Below are positions 25,983-35,064 of a DNA stretch of 40,606 nt, one piece after another. How positions within the stretch are numbered: position 1 is the first letter of the stretch; each line of letters begins with the position of its first letter. A model generated the notes under the pieces. That model searched no databases, was not told the origin of the DNA, and saw nothing but the letters and a program-made list of their open reading frames with translations. The position numbers were made by a program, and so were the translations under genes. The stretch spans positions 1 to 40,606 of the forward strand of contig CAJXTB010000037.1 of the NCBI GenBank assembly GCA_913061235.1. The letters are read 5' to 3'. This DNA is from an uncultured Pseudomonadota bacterium (lineage in GTDB: Bacteria > Myxococcota_A > UBA796 > GCA-2862545).

Positions 25983-28385
25983 ATGGCGAAAGTGAATGGT
26001 TGCATTGCGGTGTTGGTTGGACTCCTGTCTTGGGGGGGAGCCATTGCTGGTGAAGGAACTCCCGAGCCGGTCGTGGACTTGTCCGCTGTTGCCGCAACGG
26101 CCTCCGTCCGTCCGTTGAATCTGAACGATGAACCTCACGAAGCCAAGGCTTCTCTGCTGTTGGACCAGACTCACCTTGTTCCCGGGCAGACCGTCCGTGT
26201 GGGGGTTCATCTCGATCCGGACGATGGCTGGCATGCCTACTGGAAGTCGCCGGGTGAAACTGGTGAACCCATGGCGCTGGACTGGACCTATCCGAATGGA
26301 TTCACACCGGGTGAAATGGCATTTCCGGTACCGGTTCGCTTTGACGACCAAGGCATTGTCTCCTTTGGCTACGAACAGAACGTACTGCTGTACACGGACA
26401 TTGTGGTTCCCCAAGATCTGGCTGCGGGAACTCACACCATTGCGGTGGATGCTGGATGGTTGGTCTGTCAGTCACAGTGCATCAAGGGCGAAGTCTCACT
26501 GAGCACACAGATCTCAGTGGCCGACGCCAGCGAGCCCACCCCTTGGGCACCTCTGTTCGACCACTACGCGTCGATGCACCCGGCCCCGCTCGCTTCTGTG
26601 GACACGGTTGCCGTTGAGTCCGCACTCTCACAGAGCGCGATTGTCCCTGGCGATTCCTTCCAGGCTGTGTTTCGAGTGGTTGCGACGAGTGACCAGCCGG
26701 TGTCGTTGGACATTGCAGAGGGGCAGGGCACCTGGCCGGCATTCACTCCGATTTCAGACGCAAGCTCCATGTGGGTAGAGCCTTCCGAAGTCACCACGGC
26801 AGACGACGGCAGCACGCTGATTGTCATGACCGTGGAGTCGTACGAACTGGATGAACTACCCGAAGGCGCTGTGATTGGCGGTTTGTTGCAGCTTCAGGTG
26901 GGCGACGAGCACATTGCGACAGAAGTCACCATCCCTCTGCCCTGGGTGGCTGCCGGGACCGAGACACAGGTGTCGACGTCGCCTCTGTTCGCTCTTGCTG
27001 GTGTAGAGCTCGCCGGTGCTGATGCTGTCGTCGAGCCCACAGAGCAGAGCGTCCCGGCGGTCGGGAGCTCCGAACCCGCGGCTGACCTGACCCTGACCCA
27101 GCGATTCAATGGCTGGTTCAGTACGCTGTCTACCACCGCACAGACCTTGGTCATGCTGGTCGGTGCGTTTGCAGGCGGCATGATTCTGAACATCATGCCG
27201 TGCGTCCTTCCGGTTCTTGCCCTCAAGTTGTTCGGTTTGGTCCACCACTCCGGTGCAAGCGCGAGCACACAACGCCGCGCTGGTATTGCGTATACGGCGG
27301 GTGTCTTGGTGTCGTTTTTGGCCTTGGCCATCGGCATCGTGGCCCTACAAGCCGCAACGGGAGCCGCGGGGTGGGGCGTGCAGTTCCAGTCGCCCATCTA
27401 CGTAGTGAGCCTGTCTACGGTCGTCTTCCTGTTCGGCCTGTCCATGTTTGGCGTGTTCGAGATCCCGGCCATCGGGGGCAATGCCGCGGCCAGTGCCACG
27501 GCCCGTGATGGTGTTGGCGGCGACTTCATGTATGGCGTGTTTGCCACATTGCTGGCCACCCCGTGCTCGGCACCGTTGCTGGCCCCTGCTGTCACCTTTG
27601 CCTTCTCCATGCCCAGTGCCTTCGTGCCGGTGTTCTTCCTGGCGATTGGTGCGGGTCTGGCCTTCCCGTTCTTGGTCATTGCCTTCATCCCGGCACTCTT
27701 CCGCATTCTGCCCAAGCCTGGCGCGTGGATGGAGACCTTCAAGCAAGCCATGGGCTTTGCGTTGGTCGGCGCCGCTGTCTGGGTTGCCTACCCGCTGCCC
27801 GCACTCATCGGCAGCCAGGCCTTTGTGATGTTCCTGGCCTTCCTCACCGTCGCTGGTGCAGCGGCGTGGGTCTTTGGACGCTTCGCTAGCGTCGCGGAAT
27901 CGGGTAAACGACAGGCTGTCGTGGGGGCCATTTCGCTCGGCATGATCGCTGTCGGCGGCTTCGCCTTCTTGACCTTCGAGTACGACAACACCGAGACCTG
28001 TGACGACAACAGTCTCGCCGCTGATCTCGAGTTCGCCGAAGAAGTCCCGTGGCAAGCCTTCTCAGAGGAGCGGCTCGCGTCCGCATCTGTTGAAGGCCCC
28101 GTGTTTATCGACTTCACGGCAGACTGGTGTGTCACCTGTAAGGTCAACGAGCGCGTTGTCATCAACACGGAGCCCGTTCGTCAGGCCATGGCCGACTGCG
28201 GAATCATCCCGCTCAAGGCGGACTGGACCCGCAGAGACGAGGTCATCACCGATTGGCTGACTCGCTATGGTCGCGCTGGCGTTCCGTTCTACTTGTTCGT
28301 GCCCGAAGGTGGCGGTGAGGCAGTTCCTCTGCCGGACCTTCTGACGTCTGGGTCGTTGCTGGACACGTTCGCGCAGGGCTGTTGA
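25983..28385 (+). CDS. dsbD: DsbD/ScsB-type thiol:disulfide interchange protein
   Basis: An 800-residue protein. A signal peptide (MAKVNGCIAVLVGLLSWGGAIA) is followed by a large periplasmic domain with GWHAYWKSPGETG and WLVCQSQC (Cys162, Cys166), as in ScsB-type proteins. A CcdA-like membrane domain of about eight helices holds the redox pair IMPC (Cys407) and TPCSAP (Cys528). A C-terminal thioredoxin domain carries WCVTC (Cys716, Cys719). It should pass electrons from cytoplasmic thioredoxin across the membrane to periplasmic disulfide or peroxide-handling partners. The open frame extends to 25500, but GGAGG 6 nt before 25983 and the signal peptide fix the start. The 273-bp upstream gap holds a TACCA-N4-TGGTA dyad near 25781. 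Confidence 0.93.
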   Translation: MAKVNGCIAVLVGLLSWGGAIAGEGTPEPVVDLSAVAATASVRPLNLNDEPHEAKASLLLDQTHLVPGQTVRVGVHLDPDDGWHAYWKSPGETGEPMALDWTYPNGFTPGEMAFPVPVRFDDQGIVSFGYEQNVLLYTDIVVPQDLAAGTHTIAVDAGWLVCQSQCIKGEVSLSTQISVADASEPTPWAPLFDHYASMHPAPLASVDTVAVESALSQSAIVPGDSFQAVFRVVATSDQPVSLDIAEGQGTWPAFTPISDASSMWVEPSEVTTADDGSTLIVMTVESYELDELPEGAVIGGLLQLQVGDEHIATEVTIPLPWVAAGTETQVSTSPLFALAGVELAGADAVVEPTEQSVPAVGSSEPAADLTLTQRFNGWFSTLSTTAQTLVMLVGAFAGGMILNIMPCVLPVLALKLFGLVHHSGASASTQRRAGIAYTAGVLVSFLALAIGIVALQAATGAAGWGVQFQSPIYVVSLSTVVFLFGLSMFGVFEIPAIGGNAAASATARDGVGGDFMYGVFATLLATPCSAPLLAPAVTFAFSMPSAFVPVFFLAIGAGLAFPFLVIAFIPALFRILPKPGAWMETFKQAMGFALVGAAVWVAYPLPALIGSQAFVMFLAFLTVAGAAAWVFGRFASVAESGKRQAVVGAISLGMIAVGGFAFLTFEYDNTETCDDNSLAADLEFAEEVPWQAFSEERLASASVEGPVFIDFTADWCVTCKVNERVVINTEPVRQAMADCGIIPLKADWTRRDEVITDWLTRYGRAGVPFYLFVPEGGGEAVPLPDLLTSGSLLDTFAQGC

Positions 28386-28403
28386 TTCACGGCGGAGCGC
28401 CAA

Positions 28404-30230
28404 TCACCGCGGCTTCGCGAGAATCTCCAGTAGGTCAGTACCAAACCGTGACAGCCGCGTAGGGCCGATTCCTGGTAACGCTCCCAGCTCGGTGAGCGTT
28501 GTTGGCCGGTCCCGCATCATGGCGTCTAACGTGGCGTTCGGGAAGACCTGGTAGGGCTTCCAGTTGCGCTTTCGTGCTGCGCGCTGGCGGTAGTTGCGCA
28601 GGGCGTCGTGTAGCGGTCCCTTTGACCCACGGCGTGGCTTTGGCGGTCCGTCAGACTTCACTCGCACGGGCTTGTTGGGCAGCCATACGGTTGGGTATTT
28701 CTTGCCTTTCTTCGCCAGTCGCCCGTCGGCCAACATGGTGTCGATGGTCGCGAGTACCGCCAGTTCTGGAATGCTCTTGAGCAGGCCGAAGTGTGGATTG
28801 CCTGGGATTCCTCTCTTCTTCGCTGCTTTCGCTTTACTGCCGCGCAGACCCAGGGCAATGAGTCGTCGTCCAACGGGCCGCTTGAGAGCCCCGACGAAAT
28901 CGATGACCGCCTGTTCCTGACTGTCGTCCAGGTCAACCGAGAGGTCTGCTCGTCGCTTTTCTACCCGCTCTGTGCGCTTTTCCGTGCGAATAGCCTTCCA
29001 TGCGGTCGCTGCGGCTTGCACCGGCTCTGGGTCTACACAGACGTCGCACAGACCGCACGGGGGGAGCTGCTCACCGAACCAGTCTCCAAGGATGGTCTGA
29101 CGGCACTGTGTTCCGACTGCGTACTCATGGAGCGCCCACCAGGCGGCTTCGGCACCGGGACCGGGTCTTGAGCCCCACAGTCGCTTCTGGGTGAGCGCGT
29201 CTTTCGCCGAGTACAACAAGACGCACTGTCCTGGAGCACCGTCCCGTCCCGCTCGGCCCGCCTGCTGAAGGTAGGCTTCGAGCGACCCGGGGGCTTCGCC
29301 GTGAATGACTACGCGTACGTCCGGACGGTCCATACCCATGCCAAAGGCTGACGTCGCAACCAGGACCTTCGCAGCCCCACTCTCGTACCTGGCGACGGCG
29401 GTCTGTCGTGCGCCGACGGTACGACCTGCGTGGTACCAATCGGCCATGATGCCGGCTTTTCGCAGGCCCTGTGCGACAACTCGGGTGCGCTTGCGGGTAG
29501 CCACGTACACAATGGCTCGACCCGCGATGCGTGGAAAACCAGCGTCTTTGAGCACGTCGATACAGGCGGTGACGCGGTCTTTGTCGCCGTCCCGTAACTG
29601 TACGGACAATGCCAGGTTGTCGCGTGCGATGGAGGCGTGGATGTCCACCGGGTCGGCGAGGTCTAGCGAGCGTGCAATCTCCGCTGCCACACGCCCCGTG
29701 GCGGTCGCTGTGAGCGCAATACATGGAATGTCGAAGCCGTCTCGCAGGGCTCCAAGCGTCTGGTATTCGGGGCGGAAGTCGTGCCCCCACTCGGAGATGC
29801 AGTGGGCTTCATCCACCGCCAAGTACGCGAGGCCGTTTCGAGCAACGCGCTTTCGGAACGACGTGCTCTTCAGCCGCTCGGGGCTCGCATAGATGAGTGC
29901 TGGCCCCTCGTCGAGTAGTCGGTGGGCCTCGGCACGTGCGTCGCCGCGCAGACTTCCGTGCATAGCGACCGCTGGGATGCCCTTGGCGCGAAGGGCTGCG
30001 ACTTGGTCGTCCATGAGTGCCACGAGAGGGCTGACAACGAGCGTTGCGCCGCGTCCCTCTGCGTGGGCTCGAACGGCGGGCAGCTGAAAGCACATCGACT
30101 TGCCGTAGCCGGTCGGAAGTCTGACCAGAACATCGCCGCCACGTTCAAGCGCTACAATCGCCTCGCGCTGGGCGTCGTGGAGGGAAGGAAGGTCGAACCA
30201 GTGCTGCAAGGAGGCGTCAAGAGAGGGCAT
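28404..30230 (-). CDS. recQ: ATP-dependent DNA helicase RecQ
   Basis: A 608-residue RecQ helicase. Walker A is PTGYGKS with Lys44, the DEAH box is at 140-143, and TATAT and QQAGRAGRDG are motifs III and VI. The RecQ-specific zinc cluster uses Cys376, Cys392, Cys395 and Cys398. A winged-helix region follows, then a basic linker (~510-540) and a C-terminal HRDC domain (~535-605, YQVFPNATLDAMMRDRPTTL). It unwinds DNA with 3'-5' polarity in recombination repair. It converges on dsbD with only 18 bp between stops. The start at 30230 lies back-to-back with the dihydroorotase-like frame, so the two probably share a compact divergent promoter region. Confidence 0.96.
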   Translation of the reverse strand: MPSLDASLQHWFDLPSLHDAQREAIVALERGGDVLVRLPTGYGKSMCFQLPAVRAHAEGRGATLVVSPLVALMDDQVAALRAKGIPAVAMHGSLRGDARAEAHRLLDEGPALIYASPERLKSTSFRKRVARNGLAYLAVDEAHCISEWGHDFRPEYQTLGALRDGFDIPCIALTATATGRVAAEIARSLDLADPVDIHASIARDNLALSVQLRDGDKDRVTACIDVLKDAGFPRIAGRAIVYVATRKRTRVVAQGLRKAGIMADWYHAGRTVGARQTAVARYESGAAKVLVATSAFGMGMDRPDVRVVIHGEAPGSLEAYLQQAGRAGRDGAPGQCVLLYSAKDALTQKRLWGSRPGPGAEAAWWALHEYAVGTQCRQTILGDWFGEQLPPCGLCDVCVDPEPVQAAATAWKAIRTEKRTERVEKRRADLSVDLDDSQEQAVIDFVGALKRPVGRRLIALGLRGSKAKAAKKRGIPGNPHFGLLKSIPELAVLATIDTMLADGRLAKKGKKYPTVWLPNKPVRVKSDGPPKPRRGSKGPLHDALRNYRQRAARKRNWKPYQVFPNATLDAMMRDRPTTLTELGALPGIGPTRLSRFGTDLLEILAKPR

Positions 30231-30282
30231 GGCGAGGCGGGGAAGTGAGCCACAGACGGTCTACGTGGATAGTATGCCGGCT

Positions 30283-31653
30283 ATGTCAGGGGACCTCACC
30301 ATACAACAGGCTCGGCTTGTGCTGCCGGACCGCTGCGTAGTCGGCGACCTGTTGATTCGCGACGGCACCATAGCCGCCATTGCACCCAGGATTGACTCAC
30401 CCGAGGGTGAAGTCATCGATGGGACCGGTCTGGTGTGCATGCCCGGGGCAATCGATGCCCAGGTTCAGTTCCGAGACCCCGGTCAGACTCACAAAGAGGA
30501 CCTGCGTACGGGTAGTCGTGCCGCAGCCTCGGGTGGCGTGACCGCTTTTCTGGACATGCCGAACACCCATCCCGCCACGACCAGCATCGCGGCACTCGGT
30601 GACAAGCTCACTCGTGCGGCAGAGGTCTGCTCCGTTCACTACGGCTTCTTTATTGGTGCGAACGAGTCGAACTTGGCAGAAGTCATCTCGGCTGACCGAG
30701 CCTGTGGCATCAAGGTCTCGCTGACCTCCAAGAACGACAACTTGGCGATTCGCGACCCCGAGCTGCTCGAGCAGGTGTTCGCTACGTGCAACAAGCTCGT
30801 CGCCATTCACGCCGAAGACCCTGTGCGTCTCGCTGAACGTCGCTTGCTGTATGCAGACTCGCATGACGTCGCGGACCATCCACGCATTCGTGATGTGGAG
30901 AGCGCGCTTAATGCCACGACACGGGCCATCAAGCTCGCGCAGAAGCATGGCACCCGGCTGCATGTTCTGCATGTCACGTCAGAAGAAGAAGCGGACTTAT
31001 TGGCCCAGACTGGCAACGACCGAATCAGCGCAGAGGTGTGCATTCAGCACCTGTTGATGGACGCTGAGACTGCCTACGCCCAGCTCGGCACCTTTGCCCA
31101 ATGCAACCCTCCGATTCGTTCAGCACGTCACCGAGACGCCCTGTGGCGGCACCTGATTGCCGGGACCTTCAGCTTGGTGACGAGCGACCACACGCCGCAC
31201 ACGCGCGATGAAAAGGAACGGGAGTACCCGGATAGTCCCAGTGGCATGCCCGGTGTGGAGTGGACGCTGCCGTTGTTGCTCGACCGCGTGAATGCCGGCG
31301 CCTGCTCGCTGAATGATGTCGCTCGTTGGGTGTGTGAGGGGCCTGCGCAGACCTACCGAATTCCCCGAAAGGGTCGACTTGAAGTCGGGTTTGACGGAGA
31401 TGTGGTGCTCGTCGACATGGCTGAGCAGCGGGTCATTACCCACGAAATGGCACGAACGAAGGTGGGTTGGTCGCCGTATGCGGGTCGCTCGGTTCAAGGC
31501 TGGCCGGTGGTCACCGTCGTCATGGGTGTTCCCGTCTATCGAGATGGGCAGATCATCGATTCCGTTCGTGGGAGCCAGCTTACCTTCGGGCGAAACGAAC
31601 TGGGACATCATCGGACGGACCAAGGCTCGGTGCGCTCCTGGCAGTCTGGATAG
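30283..31653 (+). CDS. dihydroorotase-like amidohydrolase with altered metal motif
   Basis: A 456-residue protein of the class I dihydroorotase/amidohydrolase family (dihydroorotate to carbamoyl-aspartate in pyrimidine synthesis). It keeps FRDPGQTHKEDL, MPNTHP, AIHAEDP, LHVLHVTSEE and TSDHTPHTRDEK. The strand-1 metal motif HxH is Gln60-Val-Gln62 (DAQVQFRDPG), and the usual FMSSSTGN-like loop after GIKV reads SLTSKNDN. Some family branches have QVH here, but QVQ removes both ligands, so activity is doubtful. ATG 30283 is chosen by family length; the frame is open from 30229. It heads a probable operon with peroxiredoxin 26 bp downstream. Confidence 0.82.
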   Translation: MSGDLTIQQARLVLPDRCVVGDLLIRDGTIAAIAPRIDSPEGEVIDGTGLVCMPGAIDAQVQFRDPGQTHKEDLRTGSRAAASGGVTAFLDMPNTHPATTSIAALGDKLTRAAEVCSVHYGFFIGANESNLAEVISADRACGIKVSLTSKNDNLAIRDPELLEQVFATCNKLVAIHAEDPVRLAERRLLYADSHDVADHPRIRDVESALNATTRAIKLAQKHGTRLHVLHVTSEEEADLLAQTGNDRISAEVCIQHLLMDAETAYAQLGTFAQCNPPIRSARHRDALWRHLIAGTFSLVTSDHTPHTRDEKEREYPDSPSGMPGVEWTLPLLLDRVNAGACSLNDVARWVCEGPAQTYRIPRKGRLEVGFDGDVVLVDMAEQRVITHEMARTKVGWSPYAGRSVQGWPVVTVVMGVPVYRDGQIIDSVRGSQLTFGRNELGHHRTDQGSVRSWQSG

Positions 31654-31679
31654 GGCTTGGGAAATCCAAGGAGCCCGAA

Positions 31680-32147
31680 ATGCTAGACGTTGGCGATACC
31701 CCAGAGAACTTCGAGTTGAGCAATCAAGCCGGTGAGCCCGTCGCTTGGGCCGATTTTCGTGGCAAGCCGGTCGTTGTGTTCTTCTACCCAAAGGCGAGTA
31801 CGCCCGGATGTACGACGGAAGCGTGCGCGTTCACGGATTTGTCCAAGGACTTTGCCGACCGTGGCGTAGCGGTTGTCGGCATGAGCGCAGACACCGTCAA
31901 GCGCCAGTCCAACTTCGCGACCAAGTACAGCCTGTCGATGCCCCTGTTGGCAGACACCGAAAAGGAAGTGCTGGAGGCCTGGGGCGTCTGGGGTGAGAAG
32001 AAGAACTACGGTCGCACCTACATGGGCATCCATCGCTCGACTTTCTTGTTCGACAAGAACGGAACGGTGGCCTTCGCCTGGCCTAAAGTGCGCGTGAAGG
32101 GACACGCTGAGGCCGTCTTGGCCAAGGTGGAAGAGCTCGACATCTGA
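31680..32147 (+). CDS. bcp: peroxiredoxin Q/Bcp, thiol peroxidase
   Basis: A 155-residue atypical 2-Cys peroxiredoxin of the PrxQ type. The motif YPKASTPGCTTEACAF has the peroxidatic Cys44 and, five residues on, the resolving Cys49, which is diagnostic of the PrxQ alpha-2 subgroup. It reduces H2O2 and organic hydroperoxides using thioredoxin in the cytoplasm. The open frame extends upstream to 31467 inside the previous gene, but AAGGAG 8-9 nt before ATG 31680 and the family length fix this start. It is 14 bp from serA and therefore part of the same likely transcript. Confidence 0.95.
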   Translation: MLDVGDTPENFELSNQAGEPVAWADFRGKPVVVFFYPKASTPGCTTEACAFTDLSKDFADRGVAVVGMSADTVKRQSNFATKYSLSMPLLADTEKEVLEAWGVWGEKKNYGRTYMGIHRSTFLFDKNGTVAFAWPKVRVKGHAEAVLAKVEELDI

Positions 32148-32161
32148 CAGGGGAACCCTCC

Positions 32162-33388
32162 ATGCGCGCGCTATTTGCAGATTCTCTGAACCCGGTGGCT
32201 CGCGACACGCTGCTCGCCGCGGGTTGGGACGTCTTTGACGAGCCGAAGCTGTCTGGCGACTCACTGACTGAGCGGCTGCGTGTGCTCAATCCAGATGCTC
32301 TGGTTGTCCGCTCTACCAAGGTCCTGGCTGAGCATGTACACGCGGCGCCGGGACTCGGTCTCGTCGTGCGTGCGGGTGCCGGGGTCAACACCATTGATCT
32401 GGCCACATGCTCGGACCGCGGCGTGTACGTGGCCAACTGTCCAGGCAAGAACGCGATTGCGGTCGCGGAGCTTGTGTTCGGCCTGATGATTGCTCTCGAC
32501 CGCAACATGGTGCCCGCAGCGTCTGAGGTTCGAGGCGGTCAGTGGCGAAAGTCGCACCACGCCAAGGGAGCCCGAGGCCTGTTTGGACGCACGTTGGCGA
32601 TTGTTGGCATGGGCCAGATCGGTGAAGCTGTCGCCTGGCGTGCTCGGGGCTTTGGCATGAACGTGCGTGCCTACTCGCGGTCCCTGGACCCCAAGCGCGC
32701 CCGTTTGCTACGAGTCAAGCACTGCACCTCGCCAGAGCAAGCAGCGCATGGCGCGGACGTCTTGTCTGTACATCTGGCCTGCACCGATGACACACGTGGA
32801 TGCATCAACAAGGCCGTGTTTGACGTGCTTCCGGAGGGGGCCATGTTCATCAATGCCGCACGTCATGAGGTGGTGGACGAAGACGCTCTACTCGACGCTG
32901 TTCAGAACCGCGGACTGCGAGCGGGACTCGATGTCCTGTCGGTCGAGCCCAAGGGCAGCACGGACGTCGCCCATCCACTTCTGTCGCAAGACGGTGTGGT
33001 TGTGACGCCTCATCTTGGCGCTTCCACCTTGCAAGCGTCCGAAGCAGTCGCTGTGTCTGTTGCCGACATTTTGAGCGAGTGGGCCCTGACAGGGCGCGTG
33101 TCGACTGCGGTGAACATTGCGGGCCAGGAAGGTCGAGATGGGGTGCTCGTTGTGCGTCACCTGGACCGTGTTGGGGTTCTCGCTGGCGTATTGGCCGAGC
33201 TGCGGGGGGGAGACGTCAACGTGGGAGAGATGGAGAACATCACCCTGTCGGGACGCAAGGCGGCGATTGCCCGTATAGCAGTTTCGGGTACGGTTACCGA
33301 AGACCTGATCAAGCACGTTGAGGCCGTCGAGCATGTCCTTTCAGCCTCGTATGCATCCGCCAAGGGCGCTGCTCCTGTTGTTGGTTAG
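32162..33388 (+). CDS. serA: D-3-phosphoglycerate dehydrogenase
   Basis: A 408-residue NAD-dependent 2-hydroxyacid dehydrogenase. The substrate domain has VRSTKVL and VVRAGAGVNTID. The Rossmann motif GMGQIG binds NAD. The catalytic triad is Arg in INAARHEVVDE, Glu in LSVEPKG, and His in VTPHLGAST. A C-terminal ACT domain (~residues 325-400: HLDRVGVLAGVLAELRGGDVNVGEM) suggests serine feedback control. It oxidises 3-phosphoglycerate, the first step of serine synthesis, and serC 19 bp downstream performs the second. AGGGGA precedes the ATG. No serB (phosphoserine phosphatase) is visible in the window. Confidence 0.94.
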   Translation: MRALFADSLNPVARDTLLAAGWDVFDEPKLSGDSLTERLRVLNPDALVVRSTKVLAEHVHAAPGLGLVVRAGAGVNTIDLATCSDRGVYVANCPGKNAIAVAELVFGLMIALDRNMVPAASEVRGGQWRKSHHAKGARGLFGRTLAIVGMGQIGEAVAWRARGFGMNVRAYSRSLDPKRARLLRVKHCTSPEQAAHGADVLSVHLACTDDTRGCINKAVFDVLPEGAMFINAARHEVVDEDALLDAVQNRGLRAGLDVLSVEPKGSTDVAHPLLSQDGVVVTPHLGASTLQASEAVAVSVADILSEWALTGRVSTAVNIAGQEGRDGVLVVRHLDRVGVLAGVLAELRGGDVNVGEMENITLSGRKAAIARIAVSGTVTEDLIKHVEAVEHVLSASYASAKGAAPVVG

Positions 33389-33407
33389 AAACCCTGCGAG
33401 GTGACCT

Positions 33408-34487
33408 ATGGCCCGATTGCACAACTTCTCCGCTGGACCCGCACTGCTTCCTCTTTCCGTTGTGGAAGAGGTACGCGACAACCTCGTTGATTTTGAGGGT
33501 TCCGGCCTCGGAGCCATGGAGTATTCGCACCGTAGCAAGCGGTTCGACGCCGTTGTCGCGTCTGCTCAAGAGCGCCTGCATCGGTTGCTCGGCTTGGCAG
33601 ATGACCAAGAGGTTCTGTTCGTTCACGGCGGTGCCAAGAGTCAGTTCTACTTTATCCCGATGAACCTGCTGAATGGCGGTCAAGCTACCTACCTAGACAC
33701 CGGAGTGTGGGCCAAGCTCGCCGAAGTCGAGGCGAACCGGTATGGAACGGCGAATGTGCCGTTTAGTAGCGCTCAATGGAACTACAATCGGGTCCCCGAG
33801 GCGGGTGAGTGGGGCGCGTTGCCAGATGGTACGGCGTACCTGCACTACACGTCCAACAACACCGTCGCCGGCACCCAGTACCAGTACACACCGGAATCTG
33901 GTGATGTGCCGCTCATCTGCGACATGTCGAGCGATATCTTGTCCCGCAAGATCGATGGTTCCGCCTACGACTTGATCTACGCCGGAGCCCAAAAGAACCT
34001 CGGACCGTCGGGACTGTGCGTGGTGGTCGTCCGAAAGGGGCTGCTGGAGCGGTGCTCACCGGACCTGCCCCCCATGCTGTCGTACAAGGTCTACAGCCAG
34101 AAAGGCAGTATGTACAACACACCCAATACTTGGGCCATTTACGTGATGGAACGTGTACTTGCGTGGATTGAAGAACAAGGCCTAGACGCTGTTGAAGCAC
34201 GGAACATTGCCCAAGCGACTCGCTTGTACGATGCGATTGATGCTACGGACTTCTGGCAGGGCCGGGCCGAGTTGGGCAGTCGCTCACACATGAATCCCAC
34301 GTTTTCTACCGGAACTCCTGAGCTTGACACTGAGTTCTGGCAGTGGGCCGAGCAGGGTGGGCTCGTTGGGCTTAAGGGGCACCGGAGTCTCGGAGGACTC
34401 CGAGCGAGTATGTACAATGCGCAGACGGATGTGGCGGTAGATGCCCTGATATCTGCAATGCAAGAATTTGAACGTACGCGCGGATAG
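33408..34487 (+). CDS. serC: phosphoserine aminotransferase
   Basis: A 359-residue class V PLP aminotransferase. It opens with HNFSAGPALLP and MEYSHRS, both SerC signatures, and has HGGAKSQFYFIPMNLL for phosphate and cofactor binding. The PLP lysine is Lys196 in YAGAQKNLGPSG. Length matches the family (~360). It converts 3-phosphohydroxypyruvate and glutamate to phosphoserine and 2-oxoglutarate. Position directly behind serA makes the assignment firm. GAGG upstream supports the ATG at 33408. A DUF1292 gene follows after 18 bp. Confidence 0.96.
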   Translation: MARLHNFSAGPALLPLSVVEEVRDNLVDFEGSGLGAMEYSHRSKRFDAVVASAQERLHRLLGLADDQEVLFVHGGAKSQFYFIPMNLLNGGQATYLDTGVWAKLAEVEANRYGTANVPFSSAQWNYNRVPEAGEWGALPDGTAYLHYTSNNTVAGTQYQYTPESGDVPLICDMSSDILSRKIDGSAYDLIYAGAQKNLGPSGLCVVVVRKGLLERCSPDLPPMLSYKVYSQKGSMYNTPNTWAIYVMERVLAWIEEQGLDAVEARNIAQATRLYDAIDATDFWQGRAELGSRSHMNPTFSTGTPELDTEFWQWAEQGGLVGLKGHRSLGGLRASMYNAQTDVAVDALISAMQEFERTRG

Positions 34488-34505
34488 CGCAAATTGGAGG
34501 GTCAC

Positions 34506-34862
34506 ATGGCCGGTGGAAATGGTGAAGGACACGTTGACGAGCTCGACGAAAGCCAAGAGATCGACGGTGAAGACTTAGTGACCTTGGTCGACGAAGACGG
34601 CAACGAACACGAGTTTGTGGTTCTTGCGGTTGTGGAGATGGAAGGCGACGAGTTCGCAATGCTCTCCCCAATTGAGCAGGTTGAAGACGAAGAGACCGCA
34701 GAGCTTGAGCTGTTCTTGTTCACGTACAAGGAAACAGAAGAAGGCTACGTCGAGTTCGGTGAGATCGAAGACGACGAGGTCTACCAGGCTGTTCAAGCCT
34801 ACTGTGCCACTCTGTTGGACACAGAAGACGCGGAAGACGGCCCGGAAGTCGCTGAAGCCTAG
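34506..34862 (+). CDS. DUF1292 acidic protein
   Basis: A 118-residue, very acidic protein. The core (VTLVDEDGNEHEFVVLAVVEMEGDEFAML, then ELELFLFTYKE and DDEVYQAVQAY) fits DUF1292, a small beta domain seen in Firmicutes YrzB-like proteins and in other bacteria. Its function is unknown. The ATG at 34506 follows GGAGGG at normal spacing; an in-frame TTG at 34494 lies inside that ribosome-binding site and is not the start. It is the last gene of the five-gene unit and is followed by a run of hairpins. Confidence 0.82.
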   Translation: MAGGNGEGHVDELDESQEIDGEDLVTLVDEDGNEHEFVVLAVVEMEGDEFAMLSPIEQVEDEETAELELFLFTYKETEEGYVEFGEIEDDEVYQAVQAYCATLLDTEDAEDGPEVAEA

Positions 34863-34879
34863 GCCTTAGGCGTAGCGGA

Positions 34880-34902
34880 CTGCTCGGCTAGCCGGCGAGC
34901 AG
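34880..34902 (+). repeat. hairpin with nested palindrome
   Basis: CTGCTCG (34880-34886) pairs with CGAGCAG (34896-34902), and CGGCTAGCCG (34885-34894) is itself palindromic. It lies just after the DUF1292 stop and is the first of three hairpins in a row; it lacks a T tract. Confidence 0.5.
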
Positions 34903-34924
34903 CGATCGGCCTTCAGCTATCAGA

Positions 34925-34970
34925 GCCCGCGGAGCGGGCATGTTCGACCCGCCACCATCGTGGCGGGTCG
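34925..34970. terminator. double hairpin, probable terminator
   Basis: GCCCGC-GGA-GCGGGC (34925-34939) is followed by an 11-bp perfect stem CGACCCGCCAC/GTGGCGGGTCG (34945-34955 with 34960-34970, CATC loop) and a TCTTGCTTT tail. It ends the serine operon and separates it from the convergent DUF1015 gene. Confidence 0.72.
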
Positions 34971-35064
34971 TCTTGCTTTGGCGGCCGAGAAATTTGTTCC
35001 CCGAATGCCGGTGAAACCGACTCGGAAAGCCGAAAACTGTACGCGCACCGGTCAACGACCCGGG

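Noticed and set aside
31467-31679. Upstream extension of the peroxiredoxin frame
   Set aside because: It overlaps the dihydroorotase-like gene, and AAGGAG before 31680 with normal PrxQ length fixes the start.
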